DNA of 64,000 bases from Anaerolineales bacterium (GTDB lineage Bacteria > Chloroflexota > Anaerolineae > Anaerolineales > Villigracilaceae), in contig JADZCC010000081.1 in assembly GCA_020851785.1 (NCBI GenBank), positions 37,944 to 101,943 of the forward strand, read 5' to 3'. This document shows positions 51,405 through 60,561 of this stretch, piece after piece. A model generated the notes under the pieces. It did no database searches, had not been told where the DNA came from, and saw only the letters and a program-made list of their open reading frames with translations. The translations under genes were made by a program, and so were the position numbers. Positions within the stretch are counted from its first letter, which is position 1; every line of letters begins with the position of its first letter.

Positions 51405-54400
51405 ATGAATAAACGCTTGGGCATTTGGATTGCGGTGGGCATTCTGGCGATAGTTGTCGGGGCAGTGGCAGTCAAAAGCATTTCAGACTCAACCCCTGAA
51501 ATCACCGCGGAAAAGATTGGTCCGCAAGTTGTGGGGCAATTTCCAGCGGAAGGCCAATGGCTGGACTTGAACGCTCCCATTAAAATCACCTTTGACCGTG
51601 AAATGAACCCGCAGAGCGCGGATGCGTTTACGGTTCTCGACTCGGATGAAGAATCGGTGGCGGGAAAAATAAGTTGGGAAAATCCGCAGACGCTGGTCTT
51701 TACCCCGAAAAAAAATTGGACGCCTTCTTCTCAATATCAAGCGCTGATCTCAACCGGACTTGAAGATGTACATGGCGAAACGCTTCAAGAAGACGTGCGG
51801 ATTCGTCTCTTGACGATAGACAAACTGGGCGTGACGGATATCTTTCCAGTTAACGGCGCCGAGACGGTGGATACAACCTCAAGCATTACGGTGGTGTTCA
51901 ACCACCCTATGATTCCGTTGACGGTTTCCAGCCAGCAGGGCAAACTTCCCCAGCCGCTTACAATCACGCCGGAAGTGCAAGGCAAAGGGGAATGGGTGAG
52001 TTCTTCGGTGTATATCTTCGAGCCGGAGAAAAGCCTGAAGAGCGGAACCCGTTATCAGGTCCGGGTGGCGGCGGGCTTGAAAGATGTGAGCGGAAACGCC
52101 ATGGAAGAATCCTATCAGGCGGAGTTTGTCACCCAAAATCCAGTGGTCGAGATGGCGCAGTTTGTGAATGGACCGTGGATGGATTTTGAAGGCAGTTTGG
52201 ATCACATCCGTCTCGATCAGCCGCTGGTGGTTCGTTTTAGCGCGAACGTTGCCATGAATCAGCAAAGCGTGGAAGCCGCCACCCGCGTGACAGATCGGGA
52301 GACGGAAAAATCTATTCCGCTTAAGTTTGAGTGGAACGAGGCGGGCAACACGATGACAGTCACGCCGGTGGGGAAGTACAGCATCCAAAGTTTTTATGTT
52401 TTTTCGATTGATAAAAGCGCGCAGGCGGAAGACGGCGGGCAATTGGGCGTAACCTGGACGGCCTATTTTTCCACAGTTCCCTACCCGGCGGTGAAGGGGA
52501 TCTACCCGAATGCGGATGAAAAGGATTTACATTACACGCCGCGCCTGACGATTAATTTTGCATCCGAGATGGATGTGGCCAGCCTGAAGAATCGCATTCA
52601 GATCACGCCGCCGTTGAAAGATGACCTGCAACTTTTCTCCCATTTTTATTTGGATTCAAATTCGGTCTCGATCTATGGGCTGGAGCCTTCGACGGATTAT
52701 GTGGTGCGCATCCTGCCGGGGGCGAAGGATGTGTATGGCAATGCGATCAAAGAGGAATATGCTTTTACATTTAAGAACCCGGCGTACGATCCGTATTCAC
52801 GGTTAAAACTCCCGAATTATCCGCTGACTTTTCAGTTTGATGGACTGCAGGATATTTATTATGAGCGCCTTAATGTGGAGCAGGAGCAGATCGCGGTTTA
52901 TCCGTTGAAGTTGGAGGAAGTTGGTTATCTCTTTGGGGATTCGCCGGAGGTTGCCAATTTCAAGCCGGACGCGCCGCCGGTGCAAGAATGGAATTTTGAA
53001 TTCAACCTGAACGAGGATCGAGATCAATTAAAAGTTGAGCAATTGTTGTTGAAAGATCGGCAAGGCAACCCTTTGAAGCCGGGCTTTTATTACATCCTGC
53101 GCAGGCAGGACGGAAATGATGATGTTTTGCAAGGGCAGATTTTTTCAGTTGCGACGGATAACCTCGTCTTGAAGAGTTCCGCGAGCGAGGGGCTGGCGTG
53201 GATCACAAATTTGAAAAGCGGCGAGCCGCGTTCCAATGTTCCAGTCGCCTTTTATGACGCGCATTTCAATGAAGTTGGCAGAGGGCGTACTGATTTGGAT
53301 GGCAAGCTCTTACTCGCGGATTTGAAGTCTCAGCCGTATTATGCGCTGGCAAAGGACGGCGGTCATTTTGGCTTCACGTCCCTCGCCTGGGGGGATGGCG
53401 CCCGCCCGGGTAGTTTTGGAATCAGTAGCGGCTATTATGCCGCTCCCCAGAAGCTCTTTGCTTATCTCTATACGGATCGCGCCATTTACCGGCCGGGGCA
53501 GTTGGTCTATTTCAAGGGGATTTTGCGAAAGGACGACGACCTGCACTATGCCATTCCAGAAGATGACCCGGTGTATGTGGTCTGTCAGTATGGCGACGAG
53601 GTCATCTACGAGAAGTATGTTTCACTTTCCAGTTTGGGCAGTTTTACGGATACCTTGACCCTTTCTTCCGATGCGGCGGTGGGCACGTACACGATTCGCG
53701 CATTGGCAAAGAAGGGAGACGACAATGCAATTAACAGCGTCAGTTTCCGGGTGGCGGAGTATGAGAAACCGGAATTCGAGGTGACGACGGCCGCGAATCA
53801 GGCCGATATTTTGATTGGCGATACCGCCACGTTCAACGTGGACGCGCTGTATTACTCCGGCGGCGTGGTCTCCAATGCCACTGTAAATTGGTTCATTGAG
53901 TTGAATAGCTTTACGTTTACCCCCGCGCAAGGATATTCAGGCTATAGCTTTCGTGATTGGGAACGCGACCGCTATTTTTATGATAGTCAACTCCCCATGC
54001 GCGAGGCGCTTCGTGGCGAGACCGTCAACATGGATGCGACCGGGCATGTGGAAATTTCACAGGAGTTCCTGCCCGCAGACGTCAGCGTGAGCCAGCGGGC
54101 AACGCTGGGCGTCAACGTTACGGATGTGACGGGGAACGTAGTCAGCGGTAGCGCGAACGTCATCATCCATCAGAGCGAATATTATGCGGGCATCCGTGCC
54201 GCTTCGTATGTGGCGGTGCAGGGAGAAGCGCAATCTTTTGACGTGGCGGTCCTCGACTGGGATTCAAACCCGATTCCCAATCAACAGGTGACGGTTAAGT
54301 TCGTCCAGCGGCAATGGTACAGCGTTCAGGAAAAAGACGCGCAGGGGAATCTGACGTGGAAAACGACAGTGAAGGAAATTCCCGCCGGGCAGAAAAATGC

Positions 54401-57326
54401 AGTTACAGATGAGGAAGGACGCGCAACGGTAGCGTTCACGCCGTCGCAGGGCGGGGTGTATAAGGCGCTGGTCATCGTCAAAGACAGCAAAGGGCGTTCG
54501 CATCAAGCCTCCACTTATATTTGGGTGGCGGGAGCGGGCTACGTGCCCTGGCGTCAGACCAACGACCATTCCTTCAGTCTGATTGCAGATCGGGAACTTT
54601 ACGCCCCCGGCGATACCGCCCGCTTGTTAATCGCGCAACCGTTTGAAGGCGAGGTCTATGCCTTGGTGACTTATGAACGCGGTCACATTTATAAAAGCGA
54701 GGTCTTGAAATTAACCGGCAATAGTACGATCTATGAACTTCCCATCACCGATGAACTTGCGCCGATTGCCTATGTTTCAGTGACGGTGATCAGCGGGGCG
54801 GAGGATTCGGGCGTACCTAACTATAAAGTGGGCATGACGACGATTAACATTGACACGGCTCAAAAGCGTTTGAACGTGCAGGTGACTGCAGATAAAAAGA
54901 CCGCCGGGCCCGGCGACGAGATTACCTATTCGATTCAGGTGGCCGACTTTGCCGGAAAGCCCGTGGTGGCCGACGTTTCTCTGGCGGTGATTGATAAGGC
55001 GGTTCTGGCATTGACCGCGCCGAATAGTTCCTCATTGTTAAGTAGTTTTTATTCCCCACGCGCATTAAGCATTCTGACCGCCAACGGTTTGATCACCAGC
55101 GCCGACGCCTATAACCATGATTTCCGCGAAGCGCTGAATGACGGGCAGTCTGCGGGCGGCGGGGGCGGCGACAGCGAAGGCGTGGTGACGGTGCGCGAAG
55201 ACTTCAAAGACACGGCTGTCTTTCGGGCGCAGGTGACAACGGATGAAAACGGCACAGCGCAGGTTACATTTAAATTGCCGGAGAATCTCACCACCTGGGT
55301 GGCGGACGTTCGCGCTGTGACGGAGGATAGCCTGGTGGGCGAAGGCTCTGCGGAAATGCAAACCAACAAGCCTTTGTACGTGCAGATTCAAACTCCGCGC
55401 TTCTTCGTGGCGGGAGATGAAGCGGAAATTGGGGCGGCGGTTCACAACAACACCAAACAGGATTTGACCGTGGAGGTCTCCATCGAAGCCACAGGTTTGG
55501 AATTTTCATCCGCAACGACGCAACGGGTGGCCGTGCCTGCCGGTCAACAGGTGTATGTTGCCTGGGTTGGTAAAGTCGCTCCCACAGCTGAACGAGTGGA
55601 CTTAATCGCCAGTGTGACGGGCGGCGGCTTGACCGACGCCAGCAAACCCGCTTTGGGCACATTGCCCAATCAGGGCATTCCCGTTTTGCATTACACGGTG
55701 AATGAAACTGTCGGTACTGCGGGCATGCTCACTGAACGCGGCTCGGTGACTGAGGCCGTGCGGTTGCCAGACCCATCCATGTATACGCAAGCCTTTGTGG
55801 AGGTGCAACTCGCGCCTTCGTTGGTTGCGTCTATTCAACCAAGCCTCACGTATCTTGAAGATTTTCCCTATCTGTGCATGGAGCAAACTGTCTCGCGCGT
55901 TCTGCCAAACGTCATCACCAAACGCATCTTAAGCGAAGCGGGCGTCAAAAATGGATTGAGCGCCAACCTCGACGAACAAGTGAACCTGGCTTTGCAACGA
56001 ATTTATGCCACCCAGTTATATGACAACGGCTGGAGTTGGTGGAACGCGCCGGAAAGCGACCCGTATGTCTCCGCTTATATTTTGTATGGATTATTGGAAG
56101 CGCAGAAATCCGGCTATCCCGTTTCGGATGTGGTCTTGAAGAACGGCTTGCAATATTTGAAACAGAACCTTCCATATCCTGATGATAGTACGGGCGCTTG
56201 GGAACTGAACCGTCAGGCCTTTTTGCTGTATGTGCTGGCAGTGGGCGATGAGTTGCCTTCCGGCTCGGCTCACTTGAACTATTTATATGTGTACAATGAC
56301 CGCCTGAGTTTATATGGAAAAGCCTATCTGGCGCAGACGCTTCATCTGCTGGACCCTGAGGATGGAAGGATTCTTGCGCTTCTTTCGGACCTTCAGGCGG
56401 GCGCCACACTTTCAGCTTCGGGAGCCCATTGGGAGGAAGACTTTCAGGATTACCGCAACTGGAATTCAGACATCCGCACGACGGCCATCGTCCTGAACGC
56501 CTACGTGCAGATTGAGCCGGAGAATCCCATCACGGCCAATGCCGTCCGCTGGTTGATGGCGAACCGTCAGGGCGATCATTGGTCTTCCACGCAAGACACC
56601 GCCTGGACGTTGATCGCTTTGGTGAATTGGCTGTCTCAGCAAGGCGATTTTGACGCGCAATATAACTTTGCCGTCGGCTTGAACGGCGAAGCGCTGACGG
56701 AAGGCGCCGCAGACCCGCAGAATCTGAACCAAACCACAGAGTTGCAGATCGAATTGGAACAGATGTTGAAAGATGAAGCCAATTTCCTCGTCGTCTCTCG
56801 CGGCGCAGGCGCAGGCAACCTCTACTACACCGCCTTTTTGAAGGCCACAATGAACGTGCCCGACGTTGAACCGATTGAGAAGGGTATTTTCATCAAACGC
56901 GAATATTTCAGTTTGGAAGATGCCGAGACGCCGATTACTTCGGCGGAGATGGGCGATCTGGTGCAAGCCCGCCTGACCATCGTCGCGCCTTCAGCGTTGT
57001 ATTATGTCGCGGTGGACGACCCGCTACCGGCGGGGTTTGAGGCGGTTGATTCCACCTTGCAAACGGATACCATTGTCCCATCTACAATCACGATTGCCGG
57101 GCTGAAAGAACGCGGCTGGGGCTGGTGGTTTTTTGATCACATTCAAATTCAAGACGAGAAGATTTCGCTCTCTGCCGATTACCTGCCCGCTGGAACTTAT
57201 GTGTACACGTATCTGGCGCGCGCCAGCAATCGCGGGATTTTCAACGTCATGCCGCCTGCGGCGTTCGAGTTTTACTTCCCTGATGTCAGCGGACACGGCG
57301 CAGGCAGTACGTTCATTATTAAGTAA
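51405..57326 (+). CDS. Alpha-2-macroglobulin family protein with thioester
   Basis: A 1973-residue exported protease trap. An N-terminal helix (about 5-25, no lipobox) anchors it. Several Ig-like Big_5/SbsA-type domains follow (about 40-470, for example FDREMNPQSADAFTV and FNHPMIPLTV), then MG2 (about 689-790, TDRAIYRPGQLVYFKG), the A2M domain (FKDTAVFRAQVTTDENG, about 1264) and the thioester domain with CMEQ at 1491-1494 in YLCMEQTVSRVLPN. The intact thioester means it should bind proteases covalently. It is convergent with a PBP1C gene, a pairing seen in other bacteria. Confidence 0.93.
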   Translation: MNKRLGIWIAVGILAIVVGAVAVKSISDSTPEITAEKIGPQVVGQFPAEGQWLDLNAPIKITFDREMNPQSADAFTVLDSDEESVAGKISWENPQTLVFTPKKNWTPSSQYQALISTGLEDVHGETLQEDVRIRLLTIDKLGVTDIFPVNGAETVDTTSSITVVFNHPMIPLTVSSQQGKLPQPLTITPEVQGKGEWVSSSVYIFEPEKSLKSGTRYQVRVAAGLKDVSGNAMEESYQAEFVTQNPVVEMAQFVNGPWMDFEGSLDHIRLDQPLVVRFSANVAMNQQSVEAATRVTDRETEKSIPLKFEWNEAGNTMTVTPVGKYSIQSFYVFSIDKSAQAEDGGQLGVTWTAYFSTVPYPAVKGIYPNADEKDLHYTPRLTINFASEMDVASLKNRIQITPPLKDDLQLFSHFYLDSNSVSIYGLEPSTDYVVRILPGAKDVYGNAIKEEYAFTFKNPAYDPYSRLKLPNYPLTFQFDGLQDIYYERLNVEQEQIAVYPLKLEEVGYLFGDSPEVANFKPDAPPVQEWNFEFNLNEDRDQLKVEQLLLKDRQGNPLKPGFYYILRRQDGNDDVLQGQIFSVATDNLVLKSSASEGLAWITNLKSGEPRSNVPVAFYDAHFNEVGRGRTDLDGKLLLADLKSQPYYALAKDGGHFGFTSLAWGDGARPGSFGISSGYYAAPQKLFAYLYTDRAIYRPGQLVYFKGILRKDDDLHYAIPEDDPVYVVCQYGDEVIYEKYVSLSSLGSFTDTLTLSSDAAVGTYTIRALAKKGDDNAINSVSFRVAEYEKPEFEVTTAANQADILIGDTATFNVDALYYSGGVVSNATVNWFIELNSFTFTPAQGYSGYSFRDWERDRYFYDSQLPMREALRGETVNMDATGHVEISQEFLPADVSVSQRATLGVNVTDVTGNVVSGSANVIIHQSEYYAGIRAASYVAVQGEAQSFDVAVLDWDSNPIPNQQVTVKFVQRQWYSVQEKDAQGNLTWKTTVKEIPAGQKNAVTDEEGRATVAFTPSQGGVYKALVIVKDSKGRSHQASTYIWVAGAGYVPWRQTNDHSFSLIADRELYAPGDTARLLIAQPFEGEVYALVTYERGHIYKSEVLKLTGNSTIYELPITDELAPIAYVSVTVISGAEDSGVPNYKVGMTTINIDTAQKRLNVQVTADKKTAGPGDEITYSIQVADFAGKPVVADVSLAVIDKAVLALTAPNSSSLLSSFYSPRALSILTANGLITSADAYNHDFREALNDGQSAGGGGGDSEGVVTVREDFKDTAVFRAQVTTDENGTAQVTFKLPENLTTWVADVRAVTEDSLVGEGSAEMQTNKPLYVQIQTPRFFVAGDEAEIGAAVHNNTKQDLTVEVSIEATGLEFSSATTQRVAVPAGQQVYVAWVGKVAPTAERVDLIASVTGGGLTDASKPALGTLPNQGIPVLHYTVNETVGTAGMLTERGSVTEAVRLPDPSMYTQAFVEVQLAPSLVASIQPSLTYLEDFPYLCMEQTVSRVLPNVITKRILSEAGVKNGLSANLDEQVNLALQRIYATQLYDNGWSWWNAPESDPYVSAYILYGLLEAQKSGYPVSDVVLKNGLQYLKQNLPYPDDSTGAWELNRQAFLLYVLAVGDELPSGSAHLNYLYVYNDRLSLYGKAYLAQTLHLLDPEDGRILALLSDLQAGATLSASGAHWEEDFQDYRNWNSDIRTTAIVLNAYVQIEPENPITANAVRWLMANRQGDHWSSTQDTAWTLIALVNWLSQQGDFDAQYNFAVGLNGEALTEGAADPQNLNQTTELQIELEQMLKDEANFLVVSRGAGAGNLYYTAFLKATMNVPDVEPIEKGIFIKREYFSLEDAETPITSAEMGDLVQARLTIVAPSALYYVAVDDPLPAGFEAVDSTLQTDTIVPSTITIAGLKERGWGWWFFDHIQIQDEKISLSADYLPAGTYVYTYLARASNRGIFNVMPPAAFEFYFPDVSGHGAGSTFIIK

Positions 57327-57332
57327 ACCTAA

Positions 57333-57412
57333 CGGGCACACGTCCCAAAGAGAGAGGCTCCCTTCTCCGCCGGGAGAAGGGTTGGGGATGAGGGCGCGTA
57401 ATGTGCGTTAAG
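57333..57412. repeat. MITE/REP-like structured repeat, copy 4 (incomplete)
   Basis: It carries the inverse of the GGGACGTGTGCCC sub-block, CTCCCTTCTCC and its inverse, and a right end GCGTAATGTGCG that is a degenerate form of the terminus of copies 1 and 3. The left terminus is missing. It lies just after the macroglobulin stop, before the convergent PBP1C stop. Confidence 0.65.
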
Positions 57413-57439
57413 AATCGCGATTAAAAGCCATCAAACTTT

Positions 57440-59854
57440 TTACTGATTCAAAACAGTGACTTGCACAACCTCGGTTTTGATTTTTTCCCCGTTGCCGTTC
57501 ACCGCTTCCACCCAGATGCGATGTTCGCCAATGGATAACGGCCACCAGGCTTCGTATGGCGCTTCGTTCAACGTCGCATACAAACTGCCATCCACCCAAA
57601 CGGCAATCTGCGTAGCGCCCGCGCTCACCGAAACTTGAATTGGAATCTGTTGAGCGCTTGGGTCGAGATGCGCGTACAAAACATACGTGGAGTTTTGGAG
57701 CGGGGCGGTCAGGCTTAATCCCTGCCCGGCCTGTGCGACGGTTTGAAAATCTCCCAGCAACGGCAGGCCTTGCGCGCGCGCCCAGGCTTGCGCCTCCAGC
57801 GGAAGGTCAAAGACAATCAGCGGCTGGCCATTGTTCAAGATAACCTGTTGGTGGAAGGTATCGTACGTTGTAGGCGCGGTTCCCTTGATGAACCATTCTT
57901 TGCGCGTCTGTCTGCAATTCTCAGTGGGGAGCAGACCGGACAAAACGCAAACGGTCGCCTGTTCCAGACCTTCAGGCTGGGTAAACGCTTCTTCCGGTTG
58001 CCCTTCCAAAATGGCGCGCATCACATCATGCCAGATCGGCCCGGCTCCGGTTAATCCGCTCACGTTTTGCATGGGCGTAAAGGCGCTGTTCCCAACCCAC
58101 ACGCCAACGGTCAAACTGGGCGTATATCCGATGGCCCAATTGTCGTAAAAATTTGTCGTCGTTCCGGTTTTGACCGCCGCCATGCGATCTAATTTCAACG
58201 CGCTGTTCAAGCCAAACGTCCGTGAGCGCGCCTGATCGTCGCTCAAAATATCGCTGATCAGCCAGGCCGCTTGCGGACTGATTACCTGTTGGGGATGCCC
58301 AGTTTCCTGCTCAAACAAAAGTTTTCCATCCGCGTTTTCGATTGAAAGGATTAAACGCCTGCCCACAGATACGCCCTGATTGGCGAGCGCCGAATAGGCC
58401 GTCGTCAACTCCAGCAAACTGACTTCTCCGCCGCCCAACGCCAGCGAAAGATCGTAACGATCCAGATGATTCAAGGTGGTAATGCCAAGTTGTTGTGCCA
58501 GTTCGGCGGTGTCTTCCAATCCAACTTTTTCCAGCGTTTTGACGGCCGGGATGTTCAACGAGGAAGCCAGCGCTTCGCGCACAGAAACATAGCCGTGTTG
58601 CAATCCATCGTAATTGACCGGCGTGTAAACGCTCCCATCGTGCGTGACAAAATGAGTAGTCACATCCAGCACGGCGGTGGCGGCCGTCCAGGGGTGCGGT
58701 TGAGCAGGCTCAAGCGCCAGCGCATAAATAAACGGCTTGAACGCCGAACCCGTCTGACGTGGAAACGCCGCCATATTAATCGCGCCGCGAATTTCCTGAT
58801 TAAAATAATCCACGCTACCCATCAAGGCCAGCACGTCGCCAGTTTTTGGGTCCATGACCGCCACAGCGGCATTGTTTACATTGCGCGTGATGATGTCCCC
58901 GTTTTGAAACCCTGCAATGCGCCGCCGCGCAATCTCCTCCACCTTGCGTTGCATGTTGACGTCCAGCGTGGTGCGGATGACCAAACTCTCATGCGGATTC
59001 AACGCCCCGCTCAAAAACATTTCATCCAGCCGGTCTTTGATCAGCCAGACGAAGTGCGGCGCCTCCATCGGGTACGGAGCCTGATTAAACGCCATGGGCA
59101 TTTCCTCCGCCGAACGTTTTTCCGCACTACTGATTAAGCCATGCTTTTCCATCAACCCCAGCGCCACACGCTGACGTTCAAGCGCCAGGTCGGGGTTGGT
59201 GTAGGGGTTGTACAAGCCCGGAGTTTGAGTCAACCCTGCCAACAACGCGCACTCCGGCAAAATTAAGTCCGAGGTGGGCTTTCCAAAATAGGTTTGGGCG
59301 GCGGCTTCAATGCCGTAGGCCATCCCGCCATAATAGGATTGATTGAGATACAGCGCAAGGATTTCATCTTTGGAGTAGCGCCGCGTCAATTGCCAGGCTA
59401 ATGCCGCCTCGCGGATTTTGCGCCGCAAGGAACGTTCGGCGCGTTCATGTTCATCCAAAAGGAGAATGCGCGCCAACTGCTGGGTGATGGTACTGCCGCC
59501 GGAAACTGTCTCGCCGCTGATCGTATTGATCCACAGCGCCCGCAGAATGCCGATTGGGTCCACGCCGGAGTGTGCATAGAAATTTTCATCTTCCACAGCG
59601 ATGGTCGCATCGCGCATACATTGCGGGATGTTCTCGACGGACAGCGAAACCTCTCGCCCGCCGACTTGCGGCAAAAGATCGTAGATCAAAACCCCGTTGC
59701 GATCTGTAATGCGAATGCTGGGCTGTGCTAAATGTTCGGGAAGAGAATCAACGGACGGTAAGTTGTAAAATAAATATTCCCAAGTCAGAACCAAAAATAA
59801 GACAACGCCCCAAATGAAGAGCGATTTCTTTGCGCTCGTACGCTTTTTTCTCAT
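57440..59854 (-). CDS. pbpC: Penicillin-binding protein 1C (bifunctional glycosyltransferase/transpeptidase)
   Basis: An 804-residue peptidoglycan synthase. A membrane helix (about 10-30) precedes the glycosyltransferase (GT51) domain with EDENFYAHSGVDP and GGSTITQQLAR, and the transpeptidase domain with SxxK in GSAFKPF, SLN in SSLNIPA and KTGT. The C-terminal BiPBP_C-type domain is characteristic of PbpC. TAGAAT ends six bases before the ATG with no ribosome site, so its message may be leaderless. Head-to-tail with the macroglobulin gene it is convergent; pbpC with an A2M gene is a known association. Confidence 0.93.
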   Translation of the reverse strand: MRKKRTSAKKSLFIWGVVLFLVLTWEYLFYNLPSVDSLPEHLAQPSIRITDRNGVLIYDLLPQVGGREVSLSVENIPQCMRDATIAVEDENFYAHSGVDPIGILRALWINTISGETVSGGSTITQQLARILLLDEHERAERSLRRKIREAALAWQLTRRYSKDEILALYLNQSYYGGMAYGIEAAAQTYFGKPTSDLILPECALLAGLTQTPGLYNPYTNPDLALERQRVALGLMEKHGLISSAEKRSAEEMPMAFNQAPYPMEAPHFVWLIKDRLDEMFLSGALNPHESLVIRTTLDVNMQRKVEEIARRRIAGFQNGDIITRNVNNAAVAVMDPKTGDVLALMGSVDYFNQEIRGAINMAAFPRQTGSAFKPFIYALALEPAQPHPWTAATAVLDVTTHFVTHDGSVYTPVNYDGLQHGYVSVREALASSLNIPAVKTLEKVGLEDTAELAQQLGITTLNHLDRYDLSLALGGGEVSLLELTTAYSALANQGVSVGRRLILSIENADGKLLFEQETGHPQQVISPQAAWLISDILSDDQARSRTFGLNSALKLDRMAAVKTGTTTNFYDNWAIGYTPSLTVGVWVGNSAFTPMQNVSGLTGAGPIWHDVMRAILEGQPEEAFTQPEGLEQATVCVLSGLLPTENCRQTRKEWFIKGTAPTTYDTFHQQVILNNGQPLIVFDLPLEAQAWARAQGLPLLGDFQTVAQAGQGLSLTAPLQNSTYVLYAHLDPSAQQIPIQVSVSAGATQIAVWVDGSLYATLNEAPYEAWWPLSIGEHRIWVEAVNGNGEKIKTEVVQVTVLNQ

Positions 59855-59963
59855 CCCTAAATTCTAATCTGATTTTGAAAGCGGATTGGGCGTCCTAATT
59901 TGACAGCCGCTCCCTTTCGTGCATGGAAAATTACCCCAACCTTTTTGATGTGATATCTGTATA

Positions 59964-59969
59964 TATAAT
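59964..59969 (+). promoter_or_regulatory. Candidate -10 box for the second ECF sigma operon
   Basis: TATAAT in ATATATAATG, 37 bases before the sigma ATG. A TTGATG lies too close (spacer 13) to be a good -35. AAGGAGA is the ribosome site. Confidence 0.4.
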
Positions 59970-60006
59970 GTGATCCATCCAAAAAATACAAAGGAGACCA
60001 GTCTGC

Positions 60007-60561
60007 ATGGATGATCTGCAAGCAATCCAGCGCCTCAAAAACGGCGATATTGGAGGTCTGGAGGCTTTGGTGACTCGGTATCAGTCGAAGGCTGTGCGCG
60101 CGGCATTTCTTGTGGTTCACGATGAATCCCTTGCCGAAGATGTCGTTCAAGATACCTTCATCCGGATCTATCGCCGCATCCAGCATTTCGACTCGTCTCA
60201 GTCCTTTGAGCCGTATCTGTTGCGTAGCGTTGTCAATGCCGCGCTGAATGTCGCTCAGAGGGCGGAGGGGCGTCATCTATCTCTGGAAGGCGACCTTGCT
60301 CAAGTGGAAGGATGGCTGTCTCAGGCGAGTTCGGTCGGGTCAGAAATCGAATATCGCGAATTGAAACAACAAATTATTGCGGCCTTGTCCAAACTGGAGC
60401 CGCGTCAGCGCGCCGCGGTAATTCAACGATACTATCTTAACATGAGCGAAAAAGAGATGGCGGTCGCTTTGGAGGCCCCGCCGGGCACCGTCAAATGGAT
60501 CTTGAACGCGGCTCGGGCAAAACTCCGTAGCCTGCTCGGTTCGGAAAGGAGCGCCAAATGA
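60007..60561 (+). CDS. ECF-type RNA polymerase sigma factor (second)
   Basis: A 184-residue ECF factor with region 2 (DIGGLEALVTRYQSKAVRAA, VVQDTFIRIYRRIQ) and region 4 (LEPRQRAAVIQRYYLNMSEKE and GTVKWILNAARAKL). It overlaps the following gene by four bases (ATGA), the usual arrangement with the regulator. The protein differs in sequence from the sigma at 27006, so the two likely serve different signals. Confidence 0.92.
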   Translation: MDDLQAIQRLKNGDIGGLEALVTRYQSKAVRAAFLVVHDESLAEDVVQDTFIRIYRRIQHFDSSQSFEPYLLRSVVNAALNVAQRAEGRHLSLEGDLAQVEGWLSQASSVGSEIEYRELKQQIIAALSKLEPRQRAAVIQRYYLNMSEKEMAVALEAPPGTVKWILNAARAKLRSLLGSERSAK

